Source of the DNA: Apricaphanius iberus
Taxonomy: Eukaryota > Chordata > Actinopteri > Cyprinodontiformes > Aphaniidae
Assembly (NCBI GenBank): GCA_028564705.1
Contig: JAPXFQ010002626.1
Coordinates: forward strand, 124,001-188,000
DNA length: 64,000 nt
Reading direction: 5' to 3'
Shown: positions 1-10,964 of the stretch, piece by piece
Layout of the letters: the number at the start of each line of letters is the position of its first letter
Position numbering within the stretch: position 1 is the stretch's first letter
Translations under genes and position numbers: made by a program
The notes under the pieces: model-generated
What the model saw: the letters and a program-made list of their open reading frames with translations, nothing else
Told to the model about the DNA's origin: nothing
The model's database searches: none

Positions 1-423
1 GTTTTAAAGTGTCTTCATGGTCTTGGGCCTTCGTATCTTTCAGAAATGCTTTTACCATATGAACCCTTTAGTCTCTGCTGTCCTCTGGCAGCCGTCTCCT
101 TATCATCCGCAAAGTCAGGACACAAACTCTTGGTTAGGCGTCCTTCAATTATTATGGCCCTCATCTCTGGAACAGGCTGCCGGAGGACCTCAGGCCAGCA
201 GAGAACGTTCATGTTTTTAAGAGTAGGCTCAAGACTTACCTTTTTAGCCAAGCTTTTAACTGAGTATTGGTCTGTTTTATTGCTCTGTATGTTTTATTTG
301 ATTGAATTTTTAGCTTAGTTTTTAACTGATTATTATTTATTATTTATCTTCTTTACACTTTTATCTGATCATATCTCATCGTAGTCTTATATTTTATAAT
401 TTGGGATGCTATCAGTCTTAACA
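1..423 (+). mobile_element. L2-type LINE, 3' end of ORF2 (upstream of the Rex3 insertion)
   Basis: Degenerate end of the reverse transcriptase ORF of a non-LTR retrotransposon. In one frame around 170-265 it reads W-N-R-L-P-E-D-L-R-P followed by F-K-S-R-L-K-T-Y-L-F, the usual C-terminal signature of fish L2/CR1-type LINEs, ahead of an AT-rich 3' UTR. Stops and frameshifts interrupt it, so it makes no enzyme. It continues after the Rex3 insertion at 2129-2556, where its tail lies. The clade call rests on recognised protein pattern and on the AATAAA/TGATTGA-type tail beyond the insertion; the family name is not certain. Confidence 0.6.
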
Positions 424-436
424 TTTATTCAGTATT
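424..436. repeat. Target-site duplication, left copy (Rex3)
   Basis: The 13-bp word TTTATTCAGTATT here is repeated without mismatch at 2116-2128, on the other side of the Rex3 copy. The flanking bases differ, so the duplication is 13 bp. It marks target-primed insertion of Rex3 into the older L2 3' UTR. Confidence 0.92.
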
Positions 437-2115
437 CCATCCATCCATCCATCTTCCTCCGCTTATCCGGGGTCGGGTCGCGGGGGCAGTAGCCTAAGCA
501 AGGAGACCCAGACTTGCCTCTCCCCGGCCACTTGGGCCAGCTCCTCGGGAGGAATCCCGAGGCGTTCCCAGGCCAGCTGGGAGACATAATCTCTCCAACG
601 GGTCCTGGGTCTTCCCCTGGGTCTCCTCCCGGTGGGACATGCCCGGAACACCTCACCAGGGAGGCGTCCAGGAGGCATCCTGACTAGATGCCCGAGCCAC
701 CTCAACTGGCTCCTCTCGATGTGGAGGAGCAGCGGCTCTACTCTGAGCTCCCTCCGGATGACCGAGCTTCTCACCCTATCTCTAAGGGAGAGCCCAGCCA
801 CCCTACGGAGGAAACTCATTTCAGCCGCCTGTATCCGCGATCTCGTTCTTTCGGTCACCACCCAGCGTTCGTGACCATAGATGAGGGTAGGAACGTAGAT
901 CGACCGGTAAATCGAGAGCTTCGCCTTTCGACTCAGCTCTCTCTTCACCACGACAGACCGGTACAGCGCCCGCATGACTGCAGACGCCCTACCAATCCGT
1001 CCATCGATCTCCCGCTCCATTTTTCCCTCATTCGTGAACAAGACCCCCAGATACCTAAACTCCTCCACTTGAGGAAGGACCTCATCCCCAACCCGAAGAG
1101 AGCACCCTACCCTTTTCCGACTCAAGACCATGGTCTCGGATTTGGAGGTGCTGATCCTCATCCCAGCCGCTTCACACTCGGCTGCGAACCGCTCCAACGA
1201 GAGCTGTAGATCACGTTCAGACGAAGCCAACAAGACCACATCATCTGCGAAAAGCAGAGACCCGATCCTGAGGTCACCAAAACGGATCCCCTCAACACCT
1301 TGGCTGCACCTAGAAATCCTGTCCATAAACGTTATGAACAGGATCGGTGATAAAGGGCAACCTTGGCGGAGTCCAACTCTCACTGGAAACGAGTCCGACT
1401 TACTGCCGGCAATGCGAACCAGACTCTGACACCGGTCATATAGGGACCTAACAGCCCGTATCAGAGGGCCTGGTACCCCATACTCCCGGAGTACCCCCCA
1501 CAGGACACCCCGAGGGACACGGTCGAACGCCTTCTCCAAGTCCACAAAGCACATGTAGACTGGTTGGGCGAACTCCCACGCACCCTCCAGGACCCTGCCG
1601 AGGGTGTAGAGCTGGTCCAGTGTTCCACGGCCAGGACGAAAACCGCATTGTTCCTCCTGGATCCGAGGTTCGACTATCCGTCGTACCCTCCTCTCCAGAA
1701 CCCCTGAATAGACCTTACCAGGGAGGCTCAGAAGTGTGATCCCCCTGTAGTTGGAACACACTCTGTGGTCCCCCTTTTTAAAGAGGGGGACCACCACCCC
1801 GGTCTGCCAATCCAAGGGAACTGCCCCCGATGTCCACGCAATATTGCAGAGCCGCGTCAACCAACACAGCCCAACAACATCCAGAGCCTTGAGGAACTCC
1901 GGCCGAATCTCATCCACCCCCGGAGCCTTACCACCGAGGAGCTTTTTAACAACCTCGGCGACTTCAGCCCCAGAGATTGGAGAGTCCGTCCCAGAGTCCC
2001 CAGACTCTGCTTCCAAACAGGAAGGCGTGTCGGTGGGATTGAGGAGGTCTTCGAAGTATTCCATCCACCGACCCAAAACGTCCCGCGTTGAGGTCAGCAG
2101 CACACCGCCCCCACT
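437..2115 (-). mobile_element. Rex3: Rex3 (RTE-clade) LINE, 5'-truncated, young copy
   Basis: A 1.68-kb non-LTR retrotransposon lying on the minus strand. Its 3' end is a short (GATG)n tail (437-452 read in reverse), the tail type known for Rex3. Sequence near 1343-1363 and 1786-1806 corresponds, with at most one mismatch, to the two conserved sites I remember as the standard Rex3 amplification primers. The endonuclease half is missing, as expected for a 5' truncation, and the remaining RT frame is fully open. A perfect 13-bp target duplication brackets it. Open frame plus perfect duplication mean a recent insertion. Confidence 0.92.
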
Positions 2116-2145
2116 TTTATTCAGTATTTTAATACTTAATCTCAT
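463..2145 (-). CDS. Rex3 reverse transcriptase, C-terminal 550 residues (truncated, open)
   Basis: Partial RTE-type reverse transcriptase, which in a full element would copy LINE RNA at the nicked target. Residues 199-210 carry motif A (F-V-D-L-E-K-A-F-D-R-V), 258-270 motif B (G-L-R-Q-G-C-P-L-S-P-I-L-F) and 299-302 the catalytic F-A-D-D. A helical C-terminal region rich in R and W follows, then the stop just before the GATG tail. The first ten or so codons come from the target DNA, not from Rex3, so no natural start is present and the apurinic-type endonuclease domain is absent. No stop or frameshift interrupts 560 codons. Expression is doubtful because the element has no promoter of its own. 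Confidence 0.88.
   Translation of the reverse strand: MRLSIKILNKSGGGVLLTSTRDVLGRWMEYFEDLLNPTDTPSCLEAESGDSGTDSPISGAEVAEVVKKLLGGKAPGVDEIRPEFLKALDVVGLCWLTRLCNIAWTSGAVPLDWQTGVVVPLFKKGDHRVCSNYRGITLLSLPGKVYSGVLERRVRRIVEPRIQEEQCGFRPGRGTLDQLYTLGRVLEGAWEFAQPVYMCFVDLEKAFDRVPRGVLWGVLREYGVPGPLIRAVRSLYDRCQSLVRIAGSKSDSFPVRVGLRQGCPLSPILFITFMDRISRCSQGVEGIRFGDLRIGSLLFADDVVLLASSERDLQLSLERFAAECEAAGMRISTSKSETMVLSRKRVGCSLRVGDEVLPQVEEFRYLGVLFTNEGKMEREIDGRIGRASAVMRALYRSVVVKRELSRKAKLSIYRSIYVPTLIYGHERWVVTERTRSRIQAAEMSFLRRVAGLSLRDRVRSSVIRRELRVEPLLLHIERSQLRWLGHLVRMPPGRLPGEVFRACPTGRRPRGRPRTRWRDYVSQLAWERLGIPPEELAQVAGERQVWVSLLRLLPPRPDPG
2116..2128. repeat. Target-site duplication, right copy (Rex3)
   Basis: Second perfect copy of TTTATTCAGTATT. 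See 424-436. Confidence 0.92.
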
Positions 2146-2556
2146 TTTCTACTTTTTATTTTAATATTTTAACTTCTTATTTTAATCTTTCTTCCAGTGT
2201 TTTTCTGTGGGAGCCCTTTGCATTGGAGGCGGTGGTCGGCTGTAGCTGCCTGGGTGCTCTCCAGGCAGTGCCTGGGTGGAGGTGGGGGTACCATCCCTGC
2301 CTCCTCTGGACGCCCTGGGTCAGTGCCTTGGCTTCTAATATTGCAAATGCAGATGGCTCCCATCATGGCGTTTCCTGGCTCATCTGTACTCAGCCCCTTG
2401 TTGCTTTTTTTTATGTGTGTGTGTGTGTGGCTGATGAGGATTTTATTTTGGTTTGGGAAGGGTAGGGTTTGTGGGGTCATTTTAACCTGTAAAGCACTTT
2501 GAGAAGCTTTTGTAGTTGGAAAAGTGCTTTATAAATAAAGTTTGATTAATTGATTG
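2129..2556 (+). mobile_element. L2-type LINE 3' UTR and tail (downstream of Rex3)
   Basis: Continuation of the L2 interrupted by Rex3. It contains a GC-rich 3' UTR (about 2195-2340), a short TG run (2416-2429), the fish L2-type terminal block around 2490-2545 (TAAAGCACTTTG, then GTGCTTTATAAATAAAG) and a terminal TGATTAATTGATTG microsatellite used for priming in this class. No coding content. Orientation agrees with 1-423. Confidence 0.65.
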
Positions 2557-2559
2557 TAG

Positions 2560-2740
2560 TTATGCTGCTATAGGTGTAGACTGTTGGAGGACAGACTGAC
2601 CACTTTTCGTCTCTCTTCTACTTTTCTCTTCTTCTACTCTCCAGATATATTTTTTCTGCTATTATTTCGATTGTTAACCCAATTTTCTCTCAGTATTTTT
2701 TTCCCCATAGAAGCTCCACATGGTCCACCGAGAGTCCTTT
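2560..2740 (+). mobile_element. L2-type 3' UTR fragment (family b)
   Basis: About 150 bp of non-coding LINE 3' UTR. The same stretch occurs in reverse complement at 17,065-17,190, inside a longer L2 copy there: both share the CTCTCCAGATATAT block and the ATTTTCTCTCAGT block followed by CCCCAT. No coding capacity. The short minus-strand frame across this fragment is incidental. Confidence 0.6.
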
Positions 2741-4125
2741 ACATCCTGCAATTTGAGTAACTCAGTACAACAGGAGTTTCCTTTTCTTTGTTTAATGTTC
2801 AAAAAATGTATAACCTGGCCACGTGGGTTACATGAAAGCTTTATGCTAATATAAACCCTATGTGTCCAGTTAAGACTTGGACGGTGTTCAAATAGAGATC
2901 GGTTCAAAGTAAATTGTTTATGAAAAGAAAACTAATCTTATTAGCCGTGTTTGAACCCGCCTTAATGCATCAAAATACTGGAATTAGATTCTTTACTACT
3001 GTGATCAATTTATAAAGAAATAGTTTTCCAAAGGTCAATGACTTCTTATCCAAATGATCTTTAAACAAAACATTTCTTAATCCAAAAAATGTTTTATTTT
3101 TCCTTACATTGTTTATTGGTTTAGACATAAATCAATGGTGCTAATTAGTAAAACTAATCACAATTAGTAAGCTAATTTAGCTTTCATTCCAGCTTTGAAA
3201 AATAAGCCTTAGTTATTAAAAGCATCCAGACTCCTCCAGAACTGTGATATCAGAATTTATTGTTTCTATTTTTATTGCATATTTATACATTCATTGTTCT
3301 TTTATTTTGGTTATTCATTTATTTTGAGTAGTGTGTTAGTTACTAGCTTGAGTGATTAAATGTTTGTCATTTTCTTATTTTGTAAATAAACCTTTGTATT
3401 TGGAAAGTCACTGTTTGTCATTTGATTCTGCATACATTTATTATAACAATTTCCATACATTATTCACCTTATTGATTGCCATAAGCGATCCTTTAACAAC
3501 TAATATCCAAATACCTTAATTTCCTCCAAATACCCAACGGTTTAATGGTCTTCTTAAAAATATTCAAACTTTGGATTTCCCTGACACTACATGGGTGTGA
3601 ATTACACTCAATAGTCCCTCTATATAGAGTAGTTTTCTTCTTCATAAAATTACTTCTAGGGCTTGTGACTATAACCATGCTGTTGCTAACTTGGTTATGT
3701 GCTCATGAAAATATATCCACTAAATAATATTATTTCTTTAAGATAATGATGTGTATTATTAATCATGACCTTTTACATAAACATCAGAAGGCAGTACTTT
3801 ACTTTTGCCCACAGTTAACTAAGACAGTTTGAGATGCATCTCGTGCACATTGGTGCAAAAAGGACAGTGCAAAACTACTCTGGCTGCTCTGTTATGGACA
3901 ATTTTAAATTTTAAATGTACTGTCTGTGCATCTCATGTTCATGCAAAATGTCACATGGTAATACTGCCATTTAATTGATGTGTTGGCAAACAGAAAGCAA
4001 GAAATCAGATTACAAACTGTGTTTAACTAAAATTTAAATTATACAAATTCAAAATCAATCCATCCCATCATCACTGTCTCATGTGTGAATCATTGGGTGT
4101 TGCATGCTATTGGTCAAAATACTTA
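2741..4125. other. Unassigned AT-rich stretch
   Basis: No frame longer than about 75 codons and no recognisable family. Contains AT-rich low-complexity DNA only. It ends at the TA dinucleotide (4124-4125) that would be the Tc1 target duplication. Confidence 0.5.
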
Positions 4126-4968
4126 CAGTGGGGAGAACAAGTATTTGATACACTGCTGATTTTTTAAAAAGTTTTTTCACTTACAAAGCATGTAGAGGTC
4201 TGTAATTTGTATCAAATGTCTTCACCTTTAAGGGACACAATCTAAAACAAAAATGCAGAAAATAACAGTGGATGATTTCTTAATAATTAATTTCCATTTT
4301 ATTGCATGACCTAAGTATTTGATTACCTATAAACCAGTCAGAATCCCACAGAGCTGTTAGTTCTTCTTTAAGAAGCCCTGCTTTTCTCCACGCAGTACTA
4401 ACTGCACCTGTTTGAACTCGTTACCTTTATAAAAGACACCTGTCCACACACTCAAACAAACTCCAACCTTTCCACAATGGCCAAGACCAGAGAGCTGTGC
4501 AAGGACATCAGGAAACAAATTGTAGACCTGCACAAATATGGGATGGGCTACAGGACAATATGCAAGCAGCCTGAAGAGAAGGCAACAACTGTTGGTGAAA
4601 TAATGAGAAAATGAAAGAAGTTCAAGACCACGGTCAATCTCCCTCGGTCTGGAGCGTCATGCAAGATCTCTCGTGGGGCATCAATGATCCAGAGGACAGT
4701 GAGGGATGAGCCCAGAACTACACAGCAGGACCTGGTCAATGACATGAATAGAGTTGGGACCACAGTCTCAACGAAAACTATCAGTAACACACTCCGCCAT
4801 CATGGATTAATATCCTGCAATGCATGCAAGGTCCCCCTGCTCAAGCCAGCTTATGTCAAGGCATGTCTGAAGTTTGCCAATGACCATCTGGACGATCCAG
4901 ACGAGGAATGGGAGAAGGTTATGTGGTCTGATGAGACAAAAGTGAAGCTTTTTGGTCTAAACTCCTCG
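4126..4968 (+). mobile_element. Tc1-type transposon, 5' part
   Basis: Begins with a terminal repeat, CAGTGGGGAGAACAAGTATT, directly after TA, the target duplicated by Tc1/mariner elements. A 350-bp 5' UTR leads to the transposase start at 4477. The sequence stops matching a transposon at about 4968, where L2-like sequence begins. The missing 3' end of a transposase of the same family lies at about 8848-9035, so the element was probably split by later insertions and deletions. Confidence 0.85.
4477..4968 (+). pseudogene. Tc1 transposase, N-terminal part, with internal stop
   Basis: DDE-family transposase that would cut and rejoin transposon ends at TA sites. Translation from ATG at 4477 (M-A-K-T-R-E-L) gives the paired helix-turn-helix region typical of Tc1. 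TGA at 4612-4614 (codon 46) interrupts it, after which the same frame runs on through N-L-P-R-S-G-A, a conserved Tc1 linker, to W-S-D-E, which holds the first catalytic aspartate. The second aspartate (in the D-N-D-P-K-H context) is deleted. The gene cannot make an active enzyme. The frame and family are clear despite the stop. Confidence 0.85.
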
Positions 4969-5659
4969 TTGATGCCCCTGCATCACAGGGAAAAAAACCT
5001 CACATACAGCACCACCTGTATCTCTGGGGAAAAACTCCAGCACCGTCTGCAGCAACAGGAAATGATTCAGCCACAGTAGCAGCACCACCTGCATCTGAAT
5101 CTCCAGGGAAAAACTCAGCTGCAGCACCACCTGCATGAACATTAAATAATTCAACCACAGGAGCACTCTCATCTATTCCACCACCGTCCTGGAACCCAAC
5201 TGCTACATCTATACCTTCCAGAGACTGTTCAGGATCGTTCGTGTCTCCAGTCACCTATGAGATTTCCCAATCACTTTGAAAACTTGGAACAATATGGGAT
5301 CAAAATGGTTCCCCTCACTCCAGTCATGTCAAAATCAAGGCCCTTGTCCCCAAAGAAGCATCATGCCCCACTCCCGCCTTTTTCACCAACCAAGGTCTCC
5401 CCAGCTCGGCCCCCACCACCGGTGCCCACAGTTCTTACCTCCAATATCTTCACTGCTGCTGTCTAGGACATTAAGGGCCTCTGTGTTGCTACCATGCATA
5501 GCAAACTCAAAACCAACCAGAGGTCCAGAGAGGGAGTGTGCTCTTCTAAAACAATCAGTACTGTCAAACCACGTAGATTAGATAACAGAGGGACAGTCAG
5601 ACTGAGTAATCAAAAAGTTTAATCCATATCCCTTGCAAAAAGATTCCATCTCCTCAAAC

Positions 5660-6055
5660 ACAGATAAATCTCAAACATGCTGTTCTAAATGTCAGATCAT
5701 TAAAAAACAAGTCATTTTTAGCAAATAGTTTAATATCCTCTTATAATCAGAATTTTATTTTTTTAACAGAAAAATGGCTCGACAAAAACACTGACAATGC
5801 AGTTTTGATTGAGTGTAGTCCATCTCACTTCAATTTTGTGTCTGAAACACGCCAAAACCAGAGGGGAGGTGGTGTGTGTGCCATTTTCAGGGACAATGTA
5901 TTGACCCACAAACTGTCATTTGGGTTTTTTCCAGCGTTTGAGTATGTGCCATTCAAAATGAAGATTAAACAATCTTCAGTTCTTTATGTGACAATTTACA
6001 AACCACCACAGAATTGTTTTATTAAGGATTTTACTGAATTACTTACATTTTTTTG
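5660..6055 (+). pseudogene. LINE apurinic-type endonuclease fragment
   Basis: N-terminal part of the L2 ORF2 endonuclease, which nicks target DNA. Visible pieces are L-N-V-R-S-L-K-N-K near the start, L-T-E-K-W-L-D around 5765 with the catalytic glutamate context, and G-G-G-V-C-A-I-F-R at about 5862-5890, the usual next block of this fold. The C-terminal S-D-H block is missing because the sequence jumps to RT near 6055. Frame is mostly open but incomplete. Confidence 0.6.
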
Positions 6056-6059
6056 CACG

Positions 6060-7500
6060 GAAAGTTGTTAACACAACTTGGTCAGTTAGGTAACATCTCA
6101 CTTGAGACTGGAACATTCCCAAATGCCTTAAAAACTGCGGTCATTAAGCCTCTTCTAAAGAAGAGCAGGATTGATGCCACAGTACTGAGCAACTACTGGC
6201 CCATATCAAACCTACGATTCTTAGGAAAAGTCCTAGAGAAAGTAGTATATAAACAGCTCACTTACTTTCTCTTGTCTAACAATGTGCTTGATACTTTCCA
6301 GTCAGGCTTTAGGCCCCACCACAGCCCTGAGACGGCTCTGATCAAGGTGACAAATGATATCCGCATGAACACCAACGCAGGCAAAGTCTCAGTTTTAGTT
6401 CTGCTGGACCTGAGCGCTGCCTTTGACACAGTGGACCATGGGATCTTACTTCACAGGTGAGAAAGCTGGGTGGGAATCTCTGGTACTGCTCTAAACTGGT
6501 TCAAGTCCTATCTCGAGGACAGGACGTACTTAGTCAAAATTGGCAACTGTGTCTCAGACAAAATTCCCATGACCTGTGGAGTCCTCCAGGGGTAAATCTT
6601 GGGACCACTTTTATTCAACTTGTACATGCTTCCATTGGGTCAGCTAATTAACAGCAATAGTGTGTCTTACCATAACTACGCAGATGACACTCAGATCTAC
6701 ATGTCACTGACGGCAGGTGAACATGGGCCCTTAGATACACTCTGTAAATGTATTGAACAGATCAGTGTTTGGATGCAAAACAACTTTCTCCAGTTAAACT
6801 CAGACAAAACTGAGATCATTGTTTTTGGCCCACAGAACAAAGAGAAAGTGTTATCAGTCATCTTGAGTCTCTCTGTCTTCAATCAAAAAATAAGGTTAGA
6901 AATCTAGGAGTAATCATGGACTCGGACCTGAACTTAAACAGCCACATCAAAGCAATAACATCAACAGCTTTTTACCCTCTGAAAAACATTGCTAAGATCA
7001 GAGGAATAGTGTCGAAACCAGACTTAGAGAGAGAGTCATCCATGCATTTGTCTCCAGCAGGATAGACTACTGTAACGACCTGCTCACTCTAAAAGAGCTG
7101 TTAGACAGTTGCAGTACATCCAGAACGCTGCTGCTCGAGATCTGTCAAGAACCAGGAAATACAACCATATTAGTCCAGTGCTCCGGTCTCTGCACTGGGA
7201 TTCCGGTCGCTCAGAGAATAGAATTTAAAACAGCTCTGCTTGTGTACAAGTTTTTTCATGGTTTGGCTCCAATGTACATCTCTGACATGTTAGAGACATA
7301 TGAACCATCTAGGGCCCTGAGAACTTCAGGGAGGGGTGTCCTGGTGGTTCCCAGAGTCAACAATAAACACGCTGAGGCTTCAGGCTGAGGCTTCAGGCAG
7401 CTAAAATCTGGAACAGTCTTCATGAGGATGTGAGACAAGCCTCAACTCTAACAATGTTTAAATCCAGGCTGAAAACAGTTCTTTTTACCCCTGCATTTGA
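6060..7500 (+). pseudogene. L2 reverse transcriptase, frameshifted
   Basis: RT domain of the L2 element above. 6110-6460 carries the N-terminal motifs ([12 protein letters not shown]) and motif A ([14 protein letters not shown]). After a frame change near 6456 the segment 6599-6907 carries [12 protein letters not shown] and the catalytic Y-A-D-D-T-Q-I-Y. More frame changes follow to the C-terminal block around 7140-7480. The catalytic aspartates survive but at least three frame changes break the gene. Confidence 0.75.
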
Positions 7501-7654
7501 CAATTGAAAGTATTTTATCTGCATATTTTTTGTTTGTTTTTCTGTTTATCTGTTTTCTTAATTTAAGGAACTGTGAAGCACTTTAAATAGGCTTGTGTAT
7601 GAATTGTGCTCAACGAATAAACTTGCCTTGCCTTGCCTACTTAGTTCGCCACAC

Positions 7655-8640
7655 GCTTTGTCTTTGTCCCTTGTCCCTTAGGGCTAATTGGACCATTAGA
7701 GCTGGCACCCCTGGTAAAGAACTGTAATTTTATGCCCTCAGTCACTAATACAACCTTTAGGATTTGGTATAATAAGGGGCTCCAGATGGTTAAGGATTTA
7801 TATAATAATTCTGTTTTTTTCATCGTTTGCCGACCTCTCATCTAAGTACGACCTCCCAAATTCAAACTTTTTCTGTTATCTACAGGCTAGAGACTTTAAG
7901 AAACAGTTCACCCATTTCCCAAATCGGCCTCCTGAAACCCATTTGGATGTTATCTTAGAAATTGATCCTCAACAGCGTAGATGTATTTTGGTTCTGTATA
8001 AATCACTTAATAAAATAGAATCAAAGTCAATTTCTTTAGCTAAGGGAAGGTATGAGGAGGAGTTACAGATGACTACTTCTGATTAGCAGTGGGATGTAGC
8101 CTTGAAATTAATCAATTAATCTTCAATTTGTGCCCGATTTTGAACCAGTGCAAAGTGTTCTATAAAATACGCTATACAAATGCAAGACTATCAAAAATCT
8201 ATTCAACTGTCAAAGATACTTGCAACAGATGCGGGCAGGCACCTGCGAACCATTTACACACGTTTTGGGCTTGCCGTAAACTGTGTCCATTTTGGACAGA
8301 TATTTTCAAAATACTTAGTCAAGCGTATGGCCTGACAGTTTTTTCTAGTCCATTATGAGCAATTTTTGGCATCCCTCCTGATTTTAATCCATCTGCCCCC
8401 CTAAAGAACGCTTTAGTCTTTACAACTCTATTGGCTCGTAGGCTTATTCTACTGAGGTGGAAGATTTCCCTGCCTCCTTTACACAATCTCTGGTTAAAGG
8501 AGGTTCTTTTAACTTAAAATTGGAAAGACTCAGGTTCGCATCAAAAGCCTCCACTTATAAGTTTAAGAACATCTGGCAACCTTTTCTTTTACTGGTTGAT
8601 AAAATTGTGCTGCTGCCTGAAGCGGAAGTAGATTAGACTG
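7655..8640 (+). mobile_element. L1-clade (Tx1/Swimmer-like) LINE, ORF2 C-terminal remnant
   Basis: A second, unrelated LINE. Around 7650-7850 and 8089-8358 the frame gives the region after the RT of L1 elements. 8217-8290 reads C-N-R-C-G followed by H-L-H-T-F-W-A-C, the C-terminal cysteine/histidine motif usual in fish L1-type ORF2. Around 8400-8590 the end of ORF2 is still recognisable (A-R-R-L-I-L-L-R-W-K). Stops and indels throughout, no endonuclease or RT core. Clade assignment rests on this C-terminal motif. Confidence 0.6.
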
Positions 8641-8660
8641 TACAATTTTTTTTTACATTT

Positions 8661-8703
8661 GTTTTGTATGTATGTATGTATGTATGTATGTATGTATGTA
8701 TAT
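8661..8703. repeat. (TATG)n microsatellite
   Basis: About ten copies of the tetranucleotide TATG. It may derive from the A/T-rich tail of the L1 remnant next to it. Confidence 0.9.
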
Positions 8704-8844
8704 CTGTTTGTATGCATGTGTTGTTGTCTTTATGTGCAGAGACTCCTGCTGTGTCTTGTGTGGTGGTTAGACCTGGACTGGGGTGAGTTAAATAATTGCT
8801 TCGGATGTATGTAAAGTTTTTTAAAAATTCAAAGTCAGAAAGAA

Positions 8845-9035
8845 AATCATTGGAGAGAGCTAAAAGTCCATGTTGCCCAGCGACAGCCCCAAAACCTGAA
8901 CATTCTGGAGAAGATCTGTATGGAGGTGTGGACCAAAATCATTGCTGCAGTGTGTGCAAGCCTGATGAAAAACTACAAAAAAACATCTGATCTCTGTAAT
9001 TGCAAACAACAGGTTTTTGTACCAAATATTGAGTT
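8845..9035 (+). pseudogene. Tc1 transposase C-terminal fragment
   Basis: Reads [16 protein letters not shown] then [11 protein letters not shown], ending at a degenerate K-Q-Q-V-F-V-P-N. These are the last 65 or so residues of a Tc1-type transposase, including the final catalytic glutamate (W-R-E). The family matches the 5' part at 4477-4968. About 100 residues with the second aspartate are gone. The 3' terminal repeat is absent; L2 sequence begins directly after 9035. Confidence 0.75.
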
Positions 9036-9985
9036 CTGTTTGTCGGATGTATCAAAATTGCTGGTTCTATTGGACCTCAGTACAGCATTTGACACTGCTG
9101 ATCATGATACATTATTGGAATGACTGGAGAGTTGGGTCACACTCTCTGGTACAGTATTTGGCTGGTTTGAGTCTTACCTTAAGAACAGGAAAATATTTGT
9201 ATCAATGGGCTTTTTTTCATCGTAACACACAAAAATCACTTGTGGGGTGCCCCAGGGCTCCATCCTGGGGACCCTCCTATTAAATATCTACATGCTCCCA
9301 CTAGCCAATATTACAACAAGCAATAGGACTGGTTACCATAACTATACCGATTACCTGTAATTTTCTCATCTGAATAGAAACAAAACAGAAGTAATTATTT
9401 TTGAACCTAAAGAGGAATGATCTTAGCACACGGCTTCAGTTAGTACAGCTAGAAACTACTGATCAGGCTTGAAATCTAGGTATCATAATGGACTCAGAAA
9501 TGAACCTTCAAGGTCACATAAAGGCAATCTCAAGGTCAGCCTTCTATTACCAGAAGAACATTTCTAGGATTAAAGGTCTAATGTTTTAACAGGACCTTGA
9601 AAAACTCAAGTCATGAGTTTAGTTGGATTGATAACTGCAACAATCCTCATAGGTCTACCTAAAAAGACAAATAGACAGCTGCAGCTGATCCAAATCATTG
9701 CTGCTCAGGTCTTCAGCAGAACCAGGAAAGTAGAGTACATCACTCCAATTCTAAAGTCCATACACTGGATCCCTGTAGCTGAGAGAATAGATTTCAAAAT
9801 ACTTTTACTCGTATATAAATAATTAAATGACTTAACACCAAAGTATTATGAAGTTCTGTTGCCACTATATCAAACCCCAAGATCACGCAGGTTCTCCAAC
9901 TTTAGTCTACTAATCTAGAATCAGAACCAAAAAGGAAAGTTACTTGGTAAAGAACTTTCATGTTGGGTGTATGAACTGAGTCATG
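9036..9985 (+). mobile_element. L2-type LINE (family b), RT remnant
   Basis: Decayed reverse transcriptase, plus orientation. 9055-9120 gives [15 protein letters not shown] (motif A), 9240-9290 gives V-P-Q-G-S-I-L-G-type motif B, and 9613-9822 gives the C-terminal helix block ending I-D-F-K-I-L-L-L-V-Y-K. The Y-A-D-D region is damaged (Y-T-D near 9340). Many stops. A matching 3' UTR of the same type lies 1 kb downstream at 10,965-11,165, possibly from the same copy. Confidence 0.65.
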
Positions 9986-10964
9986 GTCAGTACAGAATGG
10001 TGGTGCTACAGAGCTCTATTTTGTCGATGTGATTTACATAAGAGTACCACTGATGAAGAATATTGCTTTTGCTAAGTGAAGTTCACGACTGAGAATTCAA
10101 GCCGTCAAAAGGCAAATAAAAAAGCACTATTTTTGGTTTTGGTAAGGTTTCCAGGGTTTTTCCCTCAGCATCTAAATATTCCATAATTTTCCCAATTTTT
10201 TCATAAACCCTCCCAGTTTCCAAAGCCACAATATTTAGCTCAATTCACATTGAGTGATAACTATGACACGTTCCTTGCTGTTTTTTCATTGCTTGTATCT
10301 GAGTAACACAACAGGCAGTAAAAGCTGGAGATAAGTTAAAAAGGAACATGAAGCAACGTGAAAAGACCAACTGCTTTACATTCGAGGTGTAGTCATCCGG
10401 TCTAACAGCATGCGAGTCTTCGCCTTTGGCTTAATTGCAAACACATCTGTGAAAGTAAAATGTTTCTAAAAGGGAAAAGTTGTGAAATGGGCAGTGCAAA
10501 TGAAGAAAAGATGTTACGTTGAAACTAGAGTTTGATTTTCCCTGCTGAATTTATGTGTTAAGGGTAAACACTAATCTATGCTTTGAGGAGCTGTCTGTTC
10601 AAATCAATCTAGAGTGTGCTTTCTCTTTTCCCCTGGGTAATCTTTGGACTTCATCAATACCTTTGCAAACTGCATCATTTTAAAAGACACATTTAACATT
10701 AGTGTCAACATGTTGTCATTTCGGACTGTTTAACTGGAAAAGTGTTTCTACTGGAATGTTCTTTGGGCTTGTCGATACTCCAACCAGGTCTGCTGGACAA
10801 GATAACGACATCATTAGCTTTGGTCAGAAGGTACAGAATATCAATATGTATGTAATATGTATACACCAGAAGTTATACCACAATTAATTGTAGTGAATCA
10901 TTTTGACAAACAGGGGCAAAAAAATCTGGTCATAATCTATTTTTGTCAAAATAGACTATGACTG
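9986..10964. other. Unassigned stretch between L2 ORF and L2 3' UTR
   Basis: No frame above 61 codons and no family recognised. It could be sequence inserted into the L2 copy, or two separate L2 remnants with single-copy DNA between them. Confidence 0.4.

Larger units (their letters stand above)
4969..7640 (+). mobile_element. L2 (Maui-like) LINE, degraded, with an internal deletion
   Basis: Non-LTR element in plus orientation. A possible 5' region (4969-5640, proline-rich, no clear domain) precedes the endonuclease N-terminus (about 5660-6055). An abrupt join near 6055 leads into the reverse transcriptase, so the rest of the endonuclease is deleted. The 3' UTR has the (TTGCC)n tail at about 7623-7639 that I associate with fish L2/Maui. 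Many frameshifts make it inactive. It may have inserted into the Tc1 element whose two ends flank this region. Confidence 0.75.

Noticed and set aside
688..1209. 173-codon plus-strand frame within Rex3
   Set aside because: Antisense shadow of the minus-strand reverse transcriptase, which has all RT motifs.
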